Source: Margaritispora aquatica | Taxonomy: Eukaryota; Ascomycota; Leotiomycetes; Helotiales; Discinellaceae | Assembly (NCBI GenBank): GCA_007644065.1 | Contig: VJWN01000003.1 | Span: forward strand, 1,922,001 to 1,986,000 | Direction of reading: 5' to 3' | DNA length: 64,000 nt | Shown here: one piece after another, positions 23,964-35,532 of the stretch | How positions within the stretch are numbered: position 1 is the first letter of the stretch | Layout: every line of letters starts with the position of its first letter | Translations under genes and position numbers: made by a program | The notes under the pieces: generated by a model | The model's input: the letters and a program-made list of their open reading frames with translations, nothing else | What the model was told of the DNA's origin: nothing | Database searches by the model: none

Positions 23964-25695
23964 ATGCGGCTGCGTTCTCTCTGGGTCAAGGGGCTGTGTA
24001 TGGTGGTGGACAGAGTGGACATAGCGGTTATGGAGGGTTTGGAGGTATTGGATATGGTGGGATAGACATCAACAATACGCCGTACTAGGCTAGGTACTGT
24101 TCGCAGGACTGGATATTTTCCAGGAACGTGGTTTTTTGCAATATTAGTTGTTTGCTGTTGAAGTGGACTTGCAACCGTTTTTTTCAAGTTGATGGCTCTA
24201 GCGAGAGGAAGTAGTGGGGGCAATTTTGATATTCTCTTCAAAAGATACGCATTAAACGTGTGGCTTAATTAGTCTACTGAAGAGAGATGTGAATCAAATG
24301 TATATAATTCCCTTGATAGGTATTTAAACTCCTTATTGATAATGGAAGTGTTCATCTCATCTCCTGAAACTCGCTACTCACCCCCTATTCCTAAGCGGAA
24401 GCTTATTCGCTTTCTCCACAAGGCTCGGATAACAAAGGCCAAGGAGAAGATAAACCCCCAAACCTCAAGATACGAGCAGAGACAAGGTACCCAGCGAGGG
24501 CTTCTTGGCTTCACAAAAAGCATCAAATCAACGAGAAGCACAAACTCAAACTTTGCGATCCAATCCACAAACGAGGCAATTCGGGACATCAGCCTCACTT
24601 TGGTTGCCTAGTGTCCCTGAGAACGCCTTGTCCCATACCTGTCCATACCTGACCATATCTGACCATACTCGGTATGCGGCATGACTCAAATGAGAGTTGA
24701 AGCCTGGCTTACTATGGAGTGCTGGAGGGGATTGCCGCTTATGGGAGGTCCACAAGCGGCAATGTTGTGATTTTATCCATATTGAGGTTTCGGTCAGAAT
24801 ATGTTGTAAGTACAGGTAAGTTGTATGCTGTAGAGAAGATATGAGAAGAGGCCCCCCAAGTCCCAAGTTGATTTATTTATTGTTCACCAACACCCGGCCG
24901 TATTTTGCCCCATATTTTCGAAGTTCAGCCTTGCAGGGTTAGAGCTTAGGCGAGGATAGGCGGCAACGTCCCCCATCCAATAGCGATAAGACAGCTCCGA
25001 TAGTGAACTGCAGTGCATGCCTAAATGCCTGTAAGCTGGAACCTGCCCTGTCCTGCCTACATCCAAACTGCCCACTGACTGACACCTCTCACTGACACTG
25101 ACACCGCATATCCATTTTCAAACATTAATTCTGCCACCTCCCATTACTCCCCAGACTGCCAGACAAAATACTCTCTTATCCCCCCATATACTTCCTATTG
25201 TTACACCAAGTTCATACCCTTTGGATTTGTACCTTAAATTGGCTACCATCCTACTTCTATCGTCCACTTTGTTCTCTTGGTCTGCGAAGTCGATCTATCC
25301 ATCGACCAAAAGTACTGGATACACAAGGTAAGTTGTCTGCTGACCCTCACCTTCACCGTCACCTTTCCAGTCTTCTATTTCTATCAGCGGTGTGTCTGGC
25401 CATTGGTAGCCGTGACAGAGTTACACTTGTCTGGCTTTCCCTCCCACTGACAACTGGCACCCGATGCAAAAGCGCATCTTCTACACCGTATCAACGAATC
25501 CCAAGCTGACCATTCATACGTACAGTGAATTCCGTTCAACCAGAATCCCGGTTTGGTCACGGCATCGTGCATGAAAGGACACAAGGCGCCAGCTCCAGGT
25601 CATTGCCTCAATTACTTTGACCATCCTGCAGCTTTCCGAATTTCCTAAAAATCCGTTCACAATCTGCCATTCTTCCTCCTCCAAAATTCCTCAGA
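23964..25695. other. Intergenic, with possible coding tail at its left end
   Basis: Positions 23964-24088 read in a second frame as a Gly/Tyr/Ser-rich peptide (see previous gene). The rest has no supported gene. The part from about 25130 is pyrimidine-rich and likely promoter and 5' UTR of the ATPase gene; a GT/AG pair near 25330-25530 could be a 5'-UTR intron. Confidence 0.4.
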
Positions 25696-28600
25696 ATGGA
25701 TACCCCAAATACAAACCAGAGCGAGCAGGTGGTAGAGAGGGAGGGCACCTCTGCGGACAACGAACCTGTCTCCAATACACAAGTCGAGACCAAGACTCCA
25801 AAGTCAACGGAGAAATCCCCGAAGTTGAAGTCCAAGAAGCCAAAGGAATCGCAGAAACCAACCAAGTCAAAGTCAAAGAAGGCAAAGGAAGTGGCACCCA
25901 GTGACGACTCGGATTCCGATAGTTCGAGCAGCTCGGATTCCAGTTCAGACGATTCGGATGTGAGCGATTCTGAGAGCGACTCGGAAACAGAAACCGAAAA
26001 AGAGAAGAAGAAGCGTAAGGCCAAGAAGAAGGCCAAGCAGAAGGCGAAAGACAAGCGCAAGTCAAAGTCTAAGAAGAAGACACGCAAGGTGGTAAGTAAT
26101 GTTTTGAGGCAATGTGAGAGTGATGCTAACTTGTCCCAGGTTTCAGATTCGGACTCTGATTCGGACAGCGACGAGTCGGAAGCAGACAGCAGCTCTGAAC
26201 TTGACGATGACGAGATTGCTGACCCAAATGCCGAGCTTCAACAACTCCTCCAAATGCAACAGATGCAACAATTACAAGGACTTGGTCAGGCCGGTATTCC
26301 AAACTGGGGTGGGCTTCCTCCTCCAAGACAGCGAAATCCATTGGGAGGTGGTGCGGCTCGTCTCCAAGCTGCCAAGAATGCGAGACAATTGGCTGCTCTG
26401 GGCCTTGATCCCTCGGGTATAAAGAAGTCCAAGAAGGAGAAGAAGAGCAAGCGCAAGCGTGCGAGTAAATTGGAGTTCAAGCGTGTTGATCAACTCTGGG
26501 ATAGCACGATCCATAACTACAAGCTGACGGATACTGCTGAGGACGAGGAGAGTTCCGAGTATGACCAGTATCTTTTCAATGTGCGCCGAACCTTCGACTG
26601 GGAGGGCAAATACAAGGTTAGTTTCATCCGAAGAATTTGTGGATTTTGCTAACATCGACAGACCACCGTGGTTGATATCAAGAGCAAACTTCTCAAGGAG
26701 GCTCTCAACGAGGTCATGGATGGTGTCAAGGGTGTCAGTCTGGTTGAGGAAACGCCATGTGTCGATCCAAACCTGTTATTCTTGTACCTCGAGGATCTTC
26801 GAAAGCTGTGCAAAGAGCTGAAGCACACCAAAGTGAGTGTTAAGAAGGGCAAAAAGAAAGCCGTCAAGCGCGTTGCAACCAAGCGAAAGCATCTCAAGGT
26901 ACTTATGAAATATCTGGACAAGGATTATGCCTCCACCAAGAAGACCCTGTATCCGATGCTGGAGTCAGGGATCATCACTTTTGATCTCCTCTGGTCCTTG
27001 TACAAGCCAAACACCCTTGCATATACCACCACATACGGCTCTCTGGACGAACCTCGTGCCTTCAAAATTGAGCTTGCTGAGAAGGAATTCAGCTTCATGA
27101 AGGGCGAATGGTACAATGTTGAGGGCCGATATTTGGAGTACGATGGCAAAGCATGGGGTATGGGTACGATGGATTGTGACGTCCCAGCTTTCAAAGGTGC
27201 ACGAAAGATCACAAGTCTGAACTGTTATCCTTTGAAGTACCACAAAAATGAGACAAAGATTCGTGCTGAGCTTATTGAGCGAGGCAAGAAATTCGTTTCG
27301 TTGCAAGGTGTCAATTACCGGGCCCACGAGGGTATGGCATACTACAAGAAGCGCAAGCAAATCATCAAGGTCAACATTAATGGCAGAATCATGGTCGACC
27401 CTGCGATACACAGACGTATCTTGCCCAACTACAATGTCAGCACTGTCAAACCGAAGGATCCCGATTTGCTGGACTCGGATTCCGATGATTCTGATGCTGG
27501 CTGCTGTGGTGATAGTTCAGACGAGGAGCATGGTGAACGTCATATGGAGGAGCGCAAGAAGCCAGACAAGGAGGATGATGAGCCAAAGATGAAGATGAAG
27601 GTCATTTTGGACGACAAGAACGAGCCTCGTCTTATCGAAGTACCAGTTGATGCCGATGGTCAAGAAATCAAGGTTGAGAAGCTCGATGCGGTTCCCAGCA
27701 CAGTTGCCAAGAAGGATGATAGTTCTTCTCCGGTCGTTGTCGAAGAAGACAAGAAGGCATTGCCAGTCTTCACAGATGAGGAGTATCTGATTGCCTCTCC
27801 TGTCGTTCTCGGTTTCGCATTCGCAGAAAAGTTGTGGCTTGAGTTCACCGTATCTGGTGTCAAGGAGATCACCTGGAATGAGGGTGCCTACGATTCTTTG
27901 GTACTCGAAGACAACACCAAGGCTATTGTTAAGGCTTTGGTCGAGTCGCATAAGTATCATCCAGCAGAGAGCATCGACGATGTTATCCAAGGCAAGGGTA
28001 AGGGTCTCGTCGCTGTTTTGCACGGTCCTCCTGGAACTGGAAAGACTCTCACTGCAGAGGGTATTTCCGAACTCCTCAAGTGTCCTCTATACATGGTCTC
28101 AGCTGGTGAATTGGGTACTGATCCTCGTACACTTGAAGCCGAGCTCCAGAAGATCTTGGATATTGCACATGCATGGGGTGCTGTCCTCCTCCTTGATGAA
28201 GCAGATGTGTTCTTGGAGAAGCGTACGATTCAAGACATCCACCGCAATGCTCTTGTGTCTATCTTCCTACGTCTCCTCGAGTACTTCCAAGGTATCTTGT
28301 TCTTGACTACCAACCGTGTCGAGACCTTCGACGATGCCTTCCAATCTCGTATTCACATCGCCCTTCGTTATGGTGAGCTTAGCCAGAAGGCGAAGAAGAG
28401 TGTGTTCAAGATGTTCATCGAGCGTGTCCGTGTCTTGGAAGGCATAGCCACCATGCCTTTCACAGAAGAGGATTACAATGCCCTCGCAAGAAACAACCTT
28501 AACGGTAGACAAGTATGTTTGCACTTCTGTCTTGATATGGTCGTTTGCTAACAATTTTTAGATCAAGAACACAATCCGAACCGCACAGGCCTTGGCAGTC

Positions 28601-28720
28601 AACAACAACGAGCCCCTCAGTATGGTCCATATCAAGCGTGTCTTGGATGTCTCGAACGCATTCGATCGCGATCTCAAGGGCGGAACAGGCTTCGAGGATG
28701 CTATGAGAGGATATTTCTGA
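25696..28720 (+). CDS. AAA+ ATPase of the fungal DUF7025 family
   Basis: Four exons (25696-26091, 26140-26616, 26662-28512, 28562-28720) give 960 residues; intron 1 is 48 bases, has no stop and could be read through, but has a perfect GTAAGT donor and CTAAC branch site. The first ~190 residues are disordered: Lys-rich tracts alternate with Ser/Asp runs (DSDSDSDE type), resembling nuclear proteins phosphorylated by CK2. A Gln/Met-rich link (LLQMQQMQQLQG) follows, then the DUF7025 region (from about residue 290, with LESGIITFDLLWSLYKPNTL and ERGKKFVSLQGVNYRAHEGM). The C-terminal AAA core has Walker A GPPGTGKT at about 746-753, Walker B LLLDEADVF with Asp-Glu at about 803-804, sensor FLTTNRVETFDDAFQSRI and Arg residues for the finger. 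Family members are common in filamentous fungi but lack a settled function. Localisation in the nucleus is inference. Confidence 0.9.
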
Positions 28721-29784
28721 TGAACTCAAAATAGCGTAGTTCTCTGTCATATAATCTCACCTCTTCGAACCACAAATCTGCCACGCTTCACACCACCACC
28801 GTCATTCACTTCTCACCTAATCAAAATTGTACACCGACGCTTCCCCCCCATTCTTCATCTTTCTCATTCTCTTTCTTCCATCGGCGCTTGCGAGAAATTC
28901 CTATTTGGTCATTGCTCTCCTTGGATATTGGTTTTAGGGACACACTGTACGGCTGAGGTGCATTTTGGACGTTGCGTTTTCATATCATGGGGTTTCTTCT
29001 GCTTGGATTAGTTTATCATTCAATCTTTGATGATTGGTGATTTGGCGAACTTGAATGAATGCGGGCTGGGAAAGGAAAGGAAAGGGCATGGAATGGGATG
29101 GAATGGTTGAGCGGGCGAACTGAGTTACATAGGTACGATATGATACGAGACGGGACGAGACGACAATTTTGACGAATCTCTTCCTCATTTTTCTTTCTGA
29201 CATCTTTTTCTATATTTTTTCATCTGATCCCATCTTGGATCTGAGCGAGTGGACGGCGTAAAGCCTCAAGTGCGCGTTCTAGCTGGGTTTCCGCTTCTAG
29301 TTTGTATGGGCATTTGTAATCGTGTTCTGGGTGCTAGGTGTCCAGTGCTGGGTGCTAAAACTCAACTCAATCATAGGGGGAAAAACATTATTATGTTTAT
29401 CGTTCCTTCAATCACTCTTCTTTTTGCTGCTTCGCTTGATATCTAATGTCTGATGTCATGTCTGATGTCTGATTCCGATGTAAGACGTGATATGTAATTC
29501 AATTTTGTGTGTAACATCCCCCGTCATTCTATATACACGGTAAACACATTAAAAAGATCCATCTATTCCTTTCAATTTCCCAACTCTCAATTCTGTTCGA
29601 AGCCCCTGCCTACCTAACTCCCTAGGTACTAACTCCCTAATTTCTTACCTACTTACCTAAAGAATACCCGCCAAAGAGAATGAATCCCATAGCATGGCAC
29701 AGTGATCACAGTGATCCATGAGATGAACTAAAACCTAACATATTAAAAGTCTGATCAACAAACTTCCACAGTAACACAGACACA

Positions 29785-29822
<38 letters not shown>

Positions 29823-30927
29823 TAAACAGTTAAACACTTAGCCTAGCCTAGCCTAGCCTAACTGTAGTGTTTACGGCATTAAGTTGGACAGTATAATATA
29901 AGGTGAAATTGTAGTAGTATGGATTATGAATTAAGATTTGATACTGCAGTGAGATTGCAGTGAGATTTGAGGCTAGGCGGTGAAAATTCATGGAGGCGCC
30001 ACGGTGGAAAACGAAGATAGAGATACGGAAATAGAGATACAGAGATACAGCTGTAGCTGGATAGGTGGGGAGATGGAGAAAGTGGAATGTGCTTAGCGTC
30101 AGAATGGATGGGAATGTTATATACTTCAAACAGAATATGTGCAAATGTGATGTATATTGCAAGAGCATCAAATCAAAGAAGCTATGGCATATCTCCCGTC
30201 AATAACAACGGTAATCTGACTTAAATATTTATCTACCATCCCATTTTCCGATTTCGACGAAACACGAATATAGCATAGTCAGCCTCAAATCAAGGAGAGT
30301 AACACAATACAAACACTGTCAAAACTCGCTAACATCGAAGAACGGGACGGAGGTGTAACTAGATTGAAGGTCTAGAGTACGCATTGGAATGTGCTTAGAG
30401 GTTATACACATTCGGGAATACAAATTAGCAAATACAGGAAAAGAGCATCTAGTAGGTAATTACTCAAATAGTTACGTTGTTTAGATATTATAATTATTGT
30501 TATTAATCAGTTAAATAGAATACTATTAGTTTCGTAATTATATTATATTCGTAGATAGATTCTCTAACTATAGCCCGAGGGCTGGATAAATAGCTAGGTC
30601 TCCCGCGCTAGCGAGGGACCTACTTTTACACCTAATTCTGCCTTCCTATTCGCCCACACATTAATTTTACTTTGTACACCAGGGCGGCTTTGACGAAGAC
30701 GAATTTAGCCCGCCTCGATATACAAGCGTCATGCGCAGAGCTCACATGCCCTCTAACTGACATTATCTTGCTGTAGGTTTAGACGTAATCTTAGATTTCT
30801 AGGTGAATTAATTCTTGTTTGCTGACTATGTATACAATTCTTTTGTTACCAATGCGTGGTGGATGTCAACGAAAAGTCTCCCTCGTTGAACTTTCTAAAT
30901 TTGTATAAGAAGTAACTTCAATCCCAC
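28721..30927. other. Gene-free AT-rich block
   Basis: 2.2 kb without a supportable gene. From about 30430 the DNA becomes very AT-rich with stops in all frames and looks like decayed repeat DNA. An imperfect palindrome (AGGTCTCCC to GGGACCT around a GCTAGC centre) lies near 30596-30622. Confidence 0.5.
29781..29860. repeat. Compound microsatellite (CA)11(GA)10 ... (GCCTA)4
   Basis: (CA) units run 29781-29802, directly followed by (GA) units 29803-29822, and after 18 bases by four GCCTA units at 29841-29860. Counted by eye. Confidence 0.9.
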
Positions 30928-31583
30928 GGGTTCGATTAAAATGGCAACTGTATAGCATAACTCGCATAACTCTCCCGCTTCATAATCCAGCCACGACCCA
31001 CACTAGCTATACTCAATTAGGAATAGTCTAGGCCCGAGTCCAGTAATCCATATAACCCCTACTCTATACCTAATACCTAAGGCAGGTTTACCTTCATAAA
31101 AATAAAAAAAACATTTACTAGCTTAATTACGTCTATATTATAACTAGTACGTAATATACTATAATAAAGTTAGTCCTAATTACCTTAGAACTACGAGCTC
31201 TAGGTATATCGTTTAAGTTATTTTAGCTTTTATTCGATAATTTTTATATAGTCTAAATATCACGTGATACTATCTAACCACGCCCTACTAATATTACTAA
31301 TGTACGTATCTATTAATGTAAACGATCACGTGATATACCTCTTACTAGTAGCTCTTTATAGCGAGCTAGTATAACGAAACGAATTATTAACTTTTATAGC
31401 GTTAAATACCTACCTATATAGTTCTTAAATTCGAAGATCACGTAGGAGTTTACTACGTATAAAGCATGTGATACTATTTTAAGGCTATTCTTAATTGGGT
31501 ATAGCTAGTGTGGGTCGTGGCTGGATTATAAAGCGGGAGAGTTATGCGAGTTATGCTATACAGTTGCCATTTTAATCGTACCC
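30928..31583. mobile_element. MITE copy 1: 656 bp, ~100-bp terminal inverted repeats, 8-bp target duplication
   Basis: The left end GGGTTCGATTAAAATGGC and the right end GCCATTTTAATCGTACCC are inverted repeats that extend about 100 bases inward with a few mismatches, nearly all transitions. The element is flanked by the direct repeat AATCCCAC at 30920-30927 and 31584-31591, an 8-bp target-site duplication. It has no coding capacity and is AT-rich, so it must be moved by a transposase made elsewhere. A second copy of identical length lies at 56648-57303. An 8-bp duplication suggests hAT-like mobilisation; the long inverted repeats are also reminiscent of Mutator-like elements, which usually make 9 bp. 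Two ATCACGTGAT palindromes are inside (31259-31268 and 31325-31334). Confidence 0.93.
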
Positions 31584-31638
31584 AATCCCACTAGTATTAT
31601 ACTAATACCATTTCATATCAATGCAAGACGTGTTACAC

Positions 31639-33317
31639 TTACTCAACAATCTCTCCATATTCAAGTTGATCTGCAGTATCCAGGGATCCTTTCAGAGGCG
31701 AGAAAAGACTACGCTTAGAATCATGCCATGCAGGCAAGTTAACATCAGTAACCTTACTTGCCACAGCTCCCAGAGGCATGTTCTCTTTGTGGTTCAATTT
31801 CTTGAACGGTAAAGAGAAGCTGATGGGTGGTGAGGGTTTATCAAATGTCGAAGTGGTTGATAGATTCTGGGTAATGTTCATTGCTTCAGTTTTATCATCC
31901 GCCTTTGGAGGGGATAGCCTGTCAACTGGACTACCATAAAGTAGATATGCATCCGGGTTTGGTAACTTCTTGAGCCACGTAGCAGCTGATGGAATTAGTG
32001 TAAGCTTCCTCGAAATAGGTTGAGTGGATAGTTCTTACTCTGTAACTTGCCAAAAGGACTCTCTCTGCCTGTATCAGCAATTGTGCTTTCTGAAAGCGCA
32101 CATCCGAATTTTGCAAATGAAGTCGCCGCTGTGGTAGGTCGATTGCAGTTCCAAACTGGTCGTGGTGATGACCTACCACCAATCGGGGAGCTCCATGAAG
32201 AACCAGCATAAGCAGAGCTCTCAGAAGAATTTGCAGGAGAATTTTGATCATGTCGATTAACTTCAAGTGATAGCTTAGAGGGCTCGAATAGTATTTTTGT
32301 TTTATTCGTAACTCCAAAGAATGAGACACTTGGTGGCAGATAGCCGGGCGATGCTGGTTGTGTAGGTAAAGGTGGAGGAATAAATCGCTTGAATGCTGGT
32401 AAATTACGAAGCATGCCAAGAGAATCGATCTTCGAGGGGGCTGCTGGACCACTCCCAGCTTCGGCAGCAACTCTGAAAGGAGATCCTTGCAAGTTGGGAG
32501 CGTTGAACTGAAAGTTACCGAAGCTGGGAAGGCTCTTCTGGCCAAGCAATGGATGCCTAGTGCCATTACTGAAAAGTTTATCTGAGTCTCCTACTTTCGG
32601 ATGCTCAATGACGCGGGCATCATGAGCTTTCAAAGCTTTGAAAGGTAGAGTATTAACCGTTTCTTGCTTTACAGCTGACAGCATTGGCACAGTCTCCTCT
32701 TGCTTGATAACAGGCAGCATTGGCTCAGGAGCTTGGAACTGTAAGGCTGCCCGAGCCCTAAGTTGAGGATTGTCACCAATGTCATACTCAACAAATCCAT
32801 TGTTCTCAACAGGCTCTTGCTTGATATTAACTTGGTTATTATTTCTGTACTCGTTCTTTCGATTGCGGCGGCGTACCCCCGCAATCTTCTGAGCAGCTTG
32901 GCCAGATTTTCGAGCAGCTAGGAGAGCTTCATATTGATTTGGCAGAGCGCGTGATGGTAGTGTCTTTGGTGGCATAGGCTGTGGTGGTAGAGATTGCAAT
33001 GGAGCAGGAGGATTATTAGGAGTGACGATTGGACCACTTGCTTGTTTTAATCGTTCTTGCTGTCTCTTTATAGCACTTTTTGGCAATTCGCCTCTATGGT
33101 ATCGATGGATGACTTTCTATACATTTGAAGGCGAGTTAGTGAGGAATTCTCTCAGAAGCAAATTTAGGAGGGAAAGGGTTCTGACTCGACCAAGGGGATT
33201 CTTATACTCGTAGTCAATATAGCCTAGATCAACTCTCCAGACACCCAGTGGTAGCGTTCGAAGAGGACCTGGAGGTGCCTGCGCCATGGTGAAATCTAAT
33301 ATGCCCAAGTACGACAT
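31639..33317 (-). CDS. Unknown protein with clustered SUMO-type motifs
   Basis: Three exons: 33317-33186, 33116-32039 and 31985-31639, 518 residues. Exon 1 (with VWRVDLGYIDYEYKNPLGR) joins KVIHRYHRGELPKSAIKRQQ; the donor GTCAGA is weak, but the acceptor has a good CTAAC branch site and an in-frame TAG must be removed. A second ATG at 33287 could be the start instead. The protein is largely disordered: Pro-rich (PLQSLPPQPMPPKTLP), a basic patch (GVRRRNRKNEYRNNN), then three IKQE/IKQE/VKQE sites at about Lys143, 182 and 194, each fitting the SUMO consensus, and Pro/Ser-rich sequence with SFFGVTNKTKILFEPSKLSL. No enzyme motif or TM segment. A nuclear role is inferred from basic patch plus SUMO sites. 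Its 3' end lies only 48 bases from the MITE duplication. Confidence 0.7.
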
Positions 33318-34005
33318 GGTGAAGGTGGTTGTGTATGTCTGATGTAACAAAACGACGAAGAAGCTACCGAGAATTCGATGACAAGTGATGAGAGAGCTGG
33401 AAAGTTGTGGATGGAAGGTAGACAGAAAGGATATAGGTTGTGATCTATTGTGTTGGACGCTAAAAAGGAAGGCATTCAAAGTCACGTTCTTTCCATTTTC
33501 GCCAGCGAAGCGATATAGAAAGGGCCAGGAGTTGGTGAAAAGCAAGATGCGGCTTGGATCTACCTTGTCTACAGGTAATCAAGATATCTTAGGGAGTTAC
33601 AATAATAGAACGAGGCTTTCAAATTTCGTCACTGTCGAGGACGGGAATATAGCTAGATAGAGTATTTGGATACCACTTTAGAACATCCTTCAATCTTACA
33701 CACATTAGCAACCAGAATGTGCTTAGATATCATACGCATCGAAAAGTTTATCAAAAAAGGATCTGGCAAAAGGATCCCATGTTTCTTGAAAAGGCATGAT
33801 GGCTACTGAGCTATCTCTGACCGAAGGAAGAAGCTCTGAAATATAGAGCGTCGGACGATGAATACAGTTCTTCTGTAGAATATAGTATGATCTGAGGCTA
33901 AGCTCGTATCTGCTGCTGCGACAGTAAATATTGCAGGTCACCCACAGCATTCACACTCCCTATGCACCAGTTTTCCATAACTAACATCCACCCAAAAAAT
34001 TGTCA
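33318..34005. other. Intergenic
   Basis: Promoter side of the 31639-33317 gene and 3' side of the GH5 gene. A minus ORF at 33723-33950 has no support. Confidence 0.4.
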
Positions 34006-35532
34006 CTAAGCTTCCGTCTTCCTGGATTGAGCATGCTCACTCATAATCTTATTCAACCCGTCTCTCTGCACACACTTATCAAATCTAAAGCTCTTTGCTG
34101 CCTCGTCGAGCTGCTCCAAGGTCATATCCTTGAACAACCCCGCGAATTCCATGCTAAAAGCTGGTGCAACGAATGTCTCAATGATTCGCCTTGCTAAATG
34201 ACGCTCAGTGTTCCAGGTAGTCGGATATGTGTGTGTGGCCTCTGGGCACACCTTATCAATCCAAGCAGCAAGCGGCTCGATGACAGCTGCGACTTGCGGC
34301 GAAGGGTACTTCCCCCAGCAATCAAGTTGCAAGGCACGTTTCTTCGCTAGGAAAGGTGCTATAGTCTTCATGTAGAACGAATCTGGAGACGTGAAGACCA
34401 TGCCTTGCACACCGATATCTTTATACAACCAGATGGACCATGGGATAGGTGGATCTTGCTTATCATATACAGCAAGCTGGGCTCCAAGAAGATTGTAACG
34501 CTCCTGGTTGATCTCCTCAGCGTCATCATCAAGCTCTGGATTTGCGTACACAGGTCCAAATTCTCCATTCCAAGCACACGCTTTGTGTGATTGTTGGAAT
34601 TCAAGTTTACGCAAGAACTGTGATTCAACCTTCTCCAACTGCTCTTCAGTCCCCTTGAACCTGTCGCCTGTAGGAAAGCCCATCAAACTATAATCATGCA
34701 AAGCATAAGCACTATTTGGTAGTACATTTTCAAAGAATTTCCATTCTATGGCAAATGTGTTTCCATCTAGCCACAGAATGTGATCTGGGTCCACGGCTCG
34801 AATTATTGGTTCGAAGCGATCGTAGAATGCTGGCAACCGATAATGTAACGAGTCACAAGGCTCATTGAGAGGATTGTAACCTGCAATCCAAGGATTGTCT
34901 TTGTAATGTTTTGCAATCTCACACCAAAGCCAAATAGTGCGATCTTGGTAGTCCTTGTGATCCCAAAAAGAAGCATAAGGCATACCACTATCAGAATGCC
35001 AATCTGGATTTTGACCGCCAGGAGTGGTATGCATGTCGAGAATTGTGTAGATATTATACTTGGCGCACTGCGATCGGTCAGCTCGGTACCAACACACACC
35101 AGAGCGTCAATTGCATACGAGATTTACCACTCGGTCGAGATGCTTGAATCCCGACTCCTTCAAAACTCGTGGGTTCATGTCATCTTCGAAATGTCTGTAA
35201 TTGATTGGCAGACGAATGCAATTTAGCCCTAGGCTTGCAAAGAACTTTGCGTCGTCCTCCATGAAGAAGTACTCCAGGAATTTATCGAAGAAGTACTCCT
35301 GCTTCTCTTTGCCTAGCACGGCCAGCATTGCCTCTCGGTGTTGGTGTTCATGGCCTGGATATCCCGTACTGGCTTTCCATTAGCGAGTTTCAATGGCAGA
35401 TAAGATGATAATACTGTACATGAAGTTCTCCATGTTCATCCAACCTCCCAGTCCAGCTCCACGGAGCGTCACTGCGTTTCCCTTTCCATCCACAACTCTT
35501 TGCCCCTCAACTCGCAGAATGCCATTAGACAT
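34006..35532 (-). CDS. Glycoside hydrolase family 5 (exo-beta-1,3-glucanase-like), intracellular type
   Basis: Retaining (beta/alpha)8-barrel glycosidase. Three exons: 35532-35420, 35368-35119 and 35067-34006; 474 residues. The ATG at 35532 is followed by MSNGILRVEGQRVVDGKGNA and LRGAGLGGWMNMEN, the usual start of this fungal GH5 group. Catalytic residues: acid/base Glu in GYNPLNEPC (about Glu190) and nucleophile Glu in AWNGEFGPVY (about Glu290). Supporting motifs are CIRLPINYRHFEDD, TILDMHTTPGGQNPDWHSD (substrate-site His and Trp), ILWLDGNTF, and WSIWLYKDIG. The C-terminal extension of about 130 residues (from PFLAKKRALQLDCW) is helical and outside the barrel. No signal peptide follows the chosen ATG, so the enzyme is probably cytosolic; the open frame extends 5' of the ATG but lacks another ATG. 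Substrate (beta-glucan, glucoside or glycolipid) is uncertain. Confidence 0.88.

Noticed and set aside
23474..24241. 255-codon minus ORF, Ser/Thr/Pro-rich
   Set aside because: Antisense of the coiled-coil/acidic exon of the 22441 gene, whose forward frame has better coding character.
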